Notes under the pieces: generated by a model
The model's input: only the letters and a program-made list of their open reading frames with translations
Database searches by the model: none
What the model was told of the DNA's origin: nothing
In this document: positions 59,147-64,000 of the stretch, in pieces
Layout: each line of letters starts with the position of its first letter
Numbering within the stretch: position 1 is the first letter of the stretch
From: Chytridium lagenaria
Taxonomy: Eukaryota > Chytridiomycota > Chytridiomycetes > Chytridiales > Chytridiaceae
NCBI GenBank assembly: GCA_025449115.1
Contig: JAHLKC010000009.1
Location: 1-64,000, forward strand
DNA: 64,000 bases
Direction: 5' to 3'
Made by a program: the position numbers and the translations under genes

Positions 59147-59154
59147 GTGGCCCT

Positions 59155-59719
59155 TGCCAAAAATAAAAAATGGAAGGTGAACGGCGTATGTTGCACAAAG
59201 CGGAGAGGCTGGTGATCTTCTGGAAGGAAGAGAAGTTTCTTTTGGAATCCCAAAGTTATTAAATGACAATATATTCTATTAATGGAATGAGGAATGGAGT
59301 AAGAAAAACAGAAAGAGTGGGTAGACACTTGCGCTGTGTTGGTCGTGGTTGAGATTGATGATTCAAAAAAAGAAAGGTTAAAGGGTGTCTGTTCATATAC
59401 TGAGATAACCGATGGAGACGAGTGGATTACTGCTTGATCCGTTATGTATTGGTATTCAAGTAGCTCATGAGAATGTTCAGATGTGAATTACAGTTTATTT
59501 GAGTGATGGATGCAATAAATCATCGCACACACTTCAATAAAGGCAGAACAAGGATAGAAATGATAAAAAGATAGAAGTTGGGGTTGGGAAACTTGATTCC
59601 GGTATGAACGGAAGGTGAGGAATGTATAACGATTGATTGCTTGTGGGGAATGAATGGTGGTGATGTTGTTTTTGTGGCGTGGATGATAGACGTATTGAGC
59701 AGAGCGTCAATTAGGGGTT
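59155..59719. other. spacer, no gene recognised
   Basis: AT-rich sequence downstream (minus-strand sense) of the BRI3-like gene. Nothing recognisable. Confidence 0.45.
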
Positions 59720-60038
59720 TTAGAACTTGGTACCGCACTTGACGCAAGACTTTGAGCGCACTGATAGAGAGAGGAATTGGTGTGGTTAGAAATGATGTTT
59801 GGATGCATGCATGGTATGGTATGGTATGGGTGGGAGAGATGGCTAGGAGCAAAAAGTCTAATGGAATTGGGACAGAAGAAACTTACTCAAGAAGCAGCAG
59901 ACGAGACCAAACAGGGAAGAAGATGATGGCCATGGCGATACCGCAGCAGGTGAACTCATCCTGGATGGAGTGGACACCACCGGCGGCGCACATCTCGGCG
60001 GCGTTGACTGCCATGACGACTTGGGGCTGTTGCTGCAT
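59720..60038 (-). CDS. BRI3-like small membrane protein
   Basis: Two exons on the minus strand, 60038-59887 and 59760-59720, giving about 63 residues. Gln-rich N terminus (MQQQPQVVMAVNAAEMCAAG), then GGVHSIQDEFTCCGIAMAII, a single hydrophobic hairpin-like segment with FFPVGLVCCFL, and a C-terminal SKSCVKCGTKF. This is the layout of BRI3 (brain protein I3) proteins: EDxFTxxGIxxAIxxFPxGxxCC, then a C-x2-C zinc motif near the end; BRI3 proteins are lysosomal/endosomal membrane proteins of unclear function. One T too many at 59908-59910 (ccctgtttggtctc on the minus strand) breaks the frame as written, and removing it restores the family motif. Start chosen at the first ATG; M9 or M15 are alternatives. 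Confidence 0.78.
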
Positions 60039-60145
60039 GTTTGCTGAGGGGTTGTGTGTGTGGTGTGAAGAGAGGGAAAGAAGGGTGTTGTGGATGTGTA
60101 GTGATGAAGAAAGAGAAGGGGGAGTGGAAGGGAAAGTTGAATCTA

Positions 60146-60151
60146 TTTATA
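60146..60151 (-). promoter_or_regulatory. TATA box of the BRI3-like gene
   Basis: TATAAA on the minus strand in ggtgtataaatag, 108 bp upstream of the ATG at 60038. Confidence 0.55.
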
Positions 60152-60902
60152 CACCTTTTTTTCCCTCTGCCCAAAAGACAAAAGACTTGGAGTTATAAAA
60201 ATGGAATGATGATGAGTGGATTCAATTAATGAATTAGAGTGGCGAAGGAGGAGGAGGAAGGAGAGGAAGGAAGTAAGGACAAGGAATAAATAAAATAAGA
60301 GTATTATTGTTATTATTATTATTAAATATTATTATTATTATTAGGTGCCTGAGCAAGCAAGTGGCTGGTTCCTCCAATGATAATCACTTAAAGTAAATAA
60401 TAAAAATAAATAGTAAAAATAAATAATAAAAATAAATACTTCTAGAAGCTCTGTAGAAGCAATTGTCAAACGTATGTAAATATTACTTTATATTACTTTT
60501 GCACATGTAAAATTTGATCCTTAAAACTTTAATAAAAATAAATAAAACTCTAATATTAATAAATAAAATAAAAGAATGAATTGACAAGCCTTTTGAATTA
60601 TTTATTTATTTATTTTCTTTATTTATTTATTTACATTGGGGTGACGTCTACTTGAAACCACTGTGTAGTGAAAACTTGACAAACATTTATTCAAAACCAG
60701 TTGATGATAAGCCGTGTGATACACCACCCAACACTCAATCACATTCATGGCTCAACTCTCTAGTAGTCTCGGATCCAGACCCTCCACTGAGGAACTTGAA
60801 TTTTTCAATAAACCGATCTTGTAAATATTCTAGGATCTTTTGTTTTCTGATGTTACACGATCAGCAAAATTCCTGAATTTCCCAATTCGGTTTTCCTCGT
60901 AG
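60152..60902. other. intergenic, AT-rich low complexity
   Basis: Contains ATT-type microsatellite (60300-60345) and several AATAAATAATAAAAATAAATA stretches (60385-60440, 60530-60640). No gene recognised. Confidence 0.5.
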
Positions 60903-62053
60903 AGGGTCTGGGACGAGGTCAATTATAAAAAGTGCTCTCTAATTAAACCGGACTTTTTTCATAACTCATCAACCAGGCATCCTACACTGGCTCCCGATAC
61001 AGATTTGGAATCAGCGCGACCTCAGCGTTCATATGGTATGCGTTTCAGCGATTTCTATCGGGCCGTTTTTTTTTGATGCTTGGACGAGGATCTAACCATC
61101 ATTTGGAGGGACCCAGAATACCACCTAGAATACCACCTTTACTCACGAATGGCTGATGTGATATGTTTTTAGCCTTCAAATACTGGGCTGTGTTTCACGG
61201 GGGTTCCAAACGAATGTTGTTTACTCAGTTTTAGGCGGTCAGGATACTAGTCTATGCATTCAAGCAATGGGGTCGGGTACAACATGGGCTTTCACCCTAA
61301 TTTTGCGTGTCGGTTTAGTTATCAGCGGCGGAAATGAGGTAGTTGTAGTGTCTCCTTATGTAAGCTTAATGGCTGATCATGTTTCTGACTTCAACGGGTT
61401 AATGGGCGACCAACAAACCTGATATGATTATAAGCTAGAATAAAAAGTATTCAAACCGCCTAAAGAATCCATCTTTTATTTATTTGGATCTATGACATCC
61501 ACAAACTAAGTGGAGCTGCGCTGGGGTCGCTGGATGCCAGTAGTGACGGTTTGAGGGCATACCCGAATACTTTTTTTAAACAGTGTGGGATCTTTTTAAG
61601 AGCCGTCCAACGTTACCATATGTTGTAATAAATGAGGTTCCTTGCATAGTTGACCATGGACTAGAGTACCACCCATCATACCTCAATACTGACCAGATCA
61701 AAAGATGGTTATCAACATTCGGTCTCACATCATTGATGCACTCGCCAGCAGGACTTCCAGCTACATCATATGTAGCCCTTTTGGAACCTTACCACATGTT
61801 TACCAGTACCTTATGATTCGTTTTCTTCTTCGGAGGCTACTTAAAGTGGTGAACAGTGATGGTTAGATCCTCGTCCAAGCATCAAAAAAAAACGGCCCGA
61901 TAGAAATCGCTGAAACGCATACCATCTGAACGCTGAGGTTGCGCTGATTCCAGATCTGTATCGGGAGCCAGTGTAGGATGCCTGGTTGATGAGTTATGAA
62001 AAAGTCGATTTAATTAGAGAGCACTTTTTATAATTGACCTCGTCCCAGACTCC
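60903..62053. mobile_element. non-autonomous DNA element with ~195-bp inverted repeats
   Basis: 60906-61102 and 61855-62050 are inverted copies (GTCTGGGACGAGGTCAATTA ... GGATCTAACCATCA), about 95% identical by eye. Taking the nearest TA on each side as duplicated target (cgTAgaggGTCTGGG on the left; CCCAGACtccgTAgg on the right) gives ends equally spaced from the repeats, consistent with a Tc1/mariner/pogo-type insertion, but this is not certain. The ~750-bp interior has only a short unrecognised frame (61583-61816, MWDLFKSRPTLPYVVINEVP...). Confidence 0.75.
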
Positions 62054-63361
62054 GTAGGAGGTCGACTGAAAACGAAATTTTGAGCATTTCGAATCGTGTA
62101 ACATTCAAGAAATATAGAAAAAGAGAGATTTTTAGAATTTTCGTAGAATACAAGAAATATCGCAGAAAATCAGAGTTTGAGGCAAATACCAGAGTTGTAA
62201 AACATCTGTATTTGAGACCACCAAGGAGTACTGGATTCGAGACTAACTCTCTAGGTACTCCTCTAATACTTCCACACAGGCGTTTCACCTTCAGTAAAAG
62301 ACATGATCAACCGTCGAGTGTATGTATCCAAATAATGGCACCGCAGCTCATGTTTTGCATACAAACCCGCAACAATGGCTGCTAAGAGATGGCTTTCATC
62401 TTTCAACATTCTTCTTTTATACAGTTCAGGAAAAGAAGAGCATCTCCCATCGGTTCTTAATCATCCAAACAGAAAAAAAAAAAGGTCAAAGCCAGCCGCA
62501 ATCTGATAATCTTGAGATATTTCTCATACACCAAGGTGCGTGATGCTGGTCCTGGGTATTGTTCGAAACAGCGGGAATATTGTCAGAGGTGGGATTTGTT
62601 CGTATCGGTAGTATATAGTGAGGTTCTCTTAATTTACTAGTGATGGCACCAAACCACCCTCTACACATTCCAAGCGAATCCCTTCAGAAAAAAATAAGAT
62701 TATTTCATAATACATCGCGTCTTTAAACTGTTACCACCCTCCTCTTCACATGAGTCAACCGAATGCCTCAAAGTTTTTCAATATGGATTGAGTTAGGCGC
62801 ATATTCTCTTCTCCCCTCACCTCTTTTATGGCACAAAGGGGGTTTTTGGCTTTTGCGGAAGGATATCATGCAGCGTTATTGACATATTTCGTTTTCGTTA
62901 AGCGCACATATCGTGATTGAGGGCACCTCACCTTTTGTCTTCTTGATGGTATTATCATAGTAAAGGATCATATTCATGTTCATTTAGAGGTATCCCTACA
63001 TCGCATCCGACAAAAAAGAGATACATCCTCCATCAATCCAAATTGTACATGTTGAACAAAAAGCCAGTCAAATAATCTCTTAAACCGTCTATAAATAATA
63101 TTAAAATAGTAATATACACGTCCCTAAAAAACCGTCCCGCCTCTATCTTCTCCAACACCACCCTTCCAAAACCTCCCAACAACATTCCTCCGACAAAAAC
63201 CGTCACATTCTCTCCCATCATCCACAACAAAAAATCCCTCAACCATCTACCTCTCACAACAGCCCTGACGAAACTCCATCAAAAGATCCACCTCACAGAA
63301 CCCACCTATTTGACGCTACCCCATTCCATTTCCGCATCAATCATCAACGGCCATCCACCTC
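62054..63361. other. intergenic, possible minus-strand membrane frame
   Basis: No family recognised. A minus-strand frame at 63033-63257 encodes two hydrophobic stretches (NVTVFVGGMLLGGFGRVVLE and VYITILILFIDGLRDYLTGF), lying just downstream of the SRR1-like stop; it could be a small membrane protein or chance. The rest is AT-rich. Confidence 0.3.
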
Positions 63362-64000
63362 TCACACAACCTCATCGTCTCCCTCCACCCTCCCAACCTT
63401 CATCTCCCAAACTTCCTTCCCAACCTCATCCACCCTGAACACATGTAAACTCGTGTTATTAAACACAGTGCGATCCGGAAACGTGGTGGGGAATGGGATT
63501 TCAGTCGTGAAGGGCTGACAGTAAAATTAGAGTTAAGGATCACTCCCTCGACCCAATAACAAACATATCATAAACCAAAACAAAAAAAAGCCTTAGAAAA
63601 ACCATATAAACAACGTTAAAAAAAGGATATAGTTTGTAACAACGGTGATCGATCGGCTTTTTGTGGCCTGGTTCATTTAAATAACATTAAAATCATGTAA
63701 AGCGCACCTAAACAACTAATAAACGGGACTCACATCATCTGATACGCCTCAAAGCTATTTCCGACAATGAATATCCTCTCCAACGTCCCCCAATTCGCCG
63801 CAACCACATTCTCATAAAGCCTCTTCCCACAATGCGGCATATAAAAAAACGTCCGTTCATCCACATGTCGAAATCCCATCTAACCTTCATCAACGACTTC
63901 AAAAAAAAACCAATCCCCCACTCACCTCATTCTTCTTTCCAACCATCACCCCAAACCACACCAACACGCCCTCATCAACCGCAGTGTAGACAGGATCAAA
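63362..64000 (-). CDS. SRR1-like domain protein (partial, 5' end outside window)
   Basis: Minus strand, running off the right edge. Exons: 64000-63926 (FDPVYTAVDEGVLVWFGVMV ... KKNE), 63879-63734 (MGFRHVDERTFFYMPHCGKR, LYENVVAANWGTLERIFIVG, NSFEAYQM) and about 63520-63362 (FPTTFPDRTVFNNTSLHVF... EGDDEVV, stop 63362-63364). DPV, N-E before the second exon, the PHC-x-x-LYENV-x-x-NW block, and GNSF are the conserved core of the SRR1 domain (Arabidopsis SRR1, yeast Ber1), proteins linked to circadian/light signalling in plants and tubulin or stress functions in yeast; biochemical role unknown. The phase between exons 2 and 3 does not match as read, so the splice site or a base may be off. Confidence 0.75.

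Overview
The window looks like nuclear DNA of an early-diverging, probably zoosporic (chytrid-like) fungus; this is inference. The genes have many short GT-AG introns of about 45-300 bp. Typical fungal products (Fet3-type ferroxidase, heme-thiolate peroxidase, ubiquitin-S27a, ABCC transporter, nitronate monooxygenase, a chitin-binding-like LPMO) sit beside families absent or rare in Dikarya: a 12-TM class III cyclase, a BRI3-like protein and a claudin-like four-TM protein. Intergenic DNA is AT-rich and full of mobile elements.

Layout. 1-21 kb is a transposon graveyard: a 48-bp palindromic tandem repeat, three same-strand copies of one APE-type non-LTR retrotransposon (3' fragment 2.2-3.6 kb, 5'-truncated copy 5.2-8.7 kb, long copy 8.7-14.16 kb ending in an (ATT)n tail), a Ty1/copia remnant and several smaller repeats. 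21.3-34 kb is gene-rich: heme-thiolate peroxidase (+), ubiquitin-S27a (-), two-domain membrane cyclase (+), Fet3-like ferroxidase (+). 34.3-45.9 kb holds one composite locus: a minus-strand LPMO gene whose 3' part has expanded into about seven ~330-bp units encoding a Cys-rich CBM19-like module, with an 8,481-bp KDZ (Kyakuja-Dileera-Zisupton) transposon inserted in one unit. The insertion has matching long terminal inverted repeats and a CACTCC target duplication. The KDZ element carries a transposase with a visible D-D-E triad and a second, convergent, spliced gene with a homeodomain-like segment. 46.5-60 kb contains nitronate monooxygenase (-), an ABCC transporter (+), a four-TM claudin-like gene (+), a ~267-bp tandem repeat, a 364-bp hAT MITE with perfect 8-bp target duplication, and a BRI3-like gene (-). 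60.9-62.05 kb is a TA-flanked element with ~195-bp inverted repeats, and an SRR1-like gene (-) runs off the right edge.

A cross-cutting observation is that most conserved genes, including the near-invariant ubiquitin, need one or more single-base corrections, usually in short G, C or T runs. This points to consensus indel errors rather than mass pseudogenisation, so frame breaks in otherwise conserved genes should not be read as real without read support.

Functionally the genes are not an operon-like system. The main themes are redox enzymes (peroxidase, ferroxidase, LPMO, nitronate monooxygenase), membrane signalling and transport (cyclase, ABCC, BRI3, four-TM protein), and a gene array that became the landing site of a large DNA transposon.
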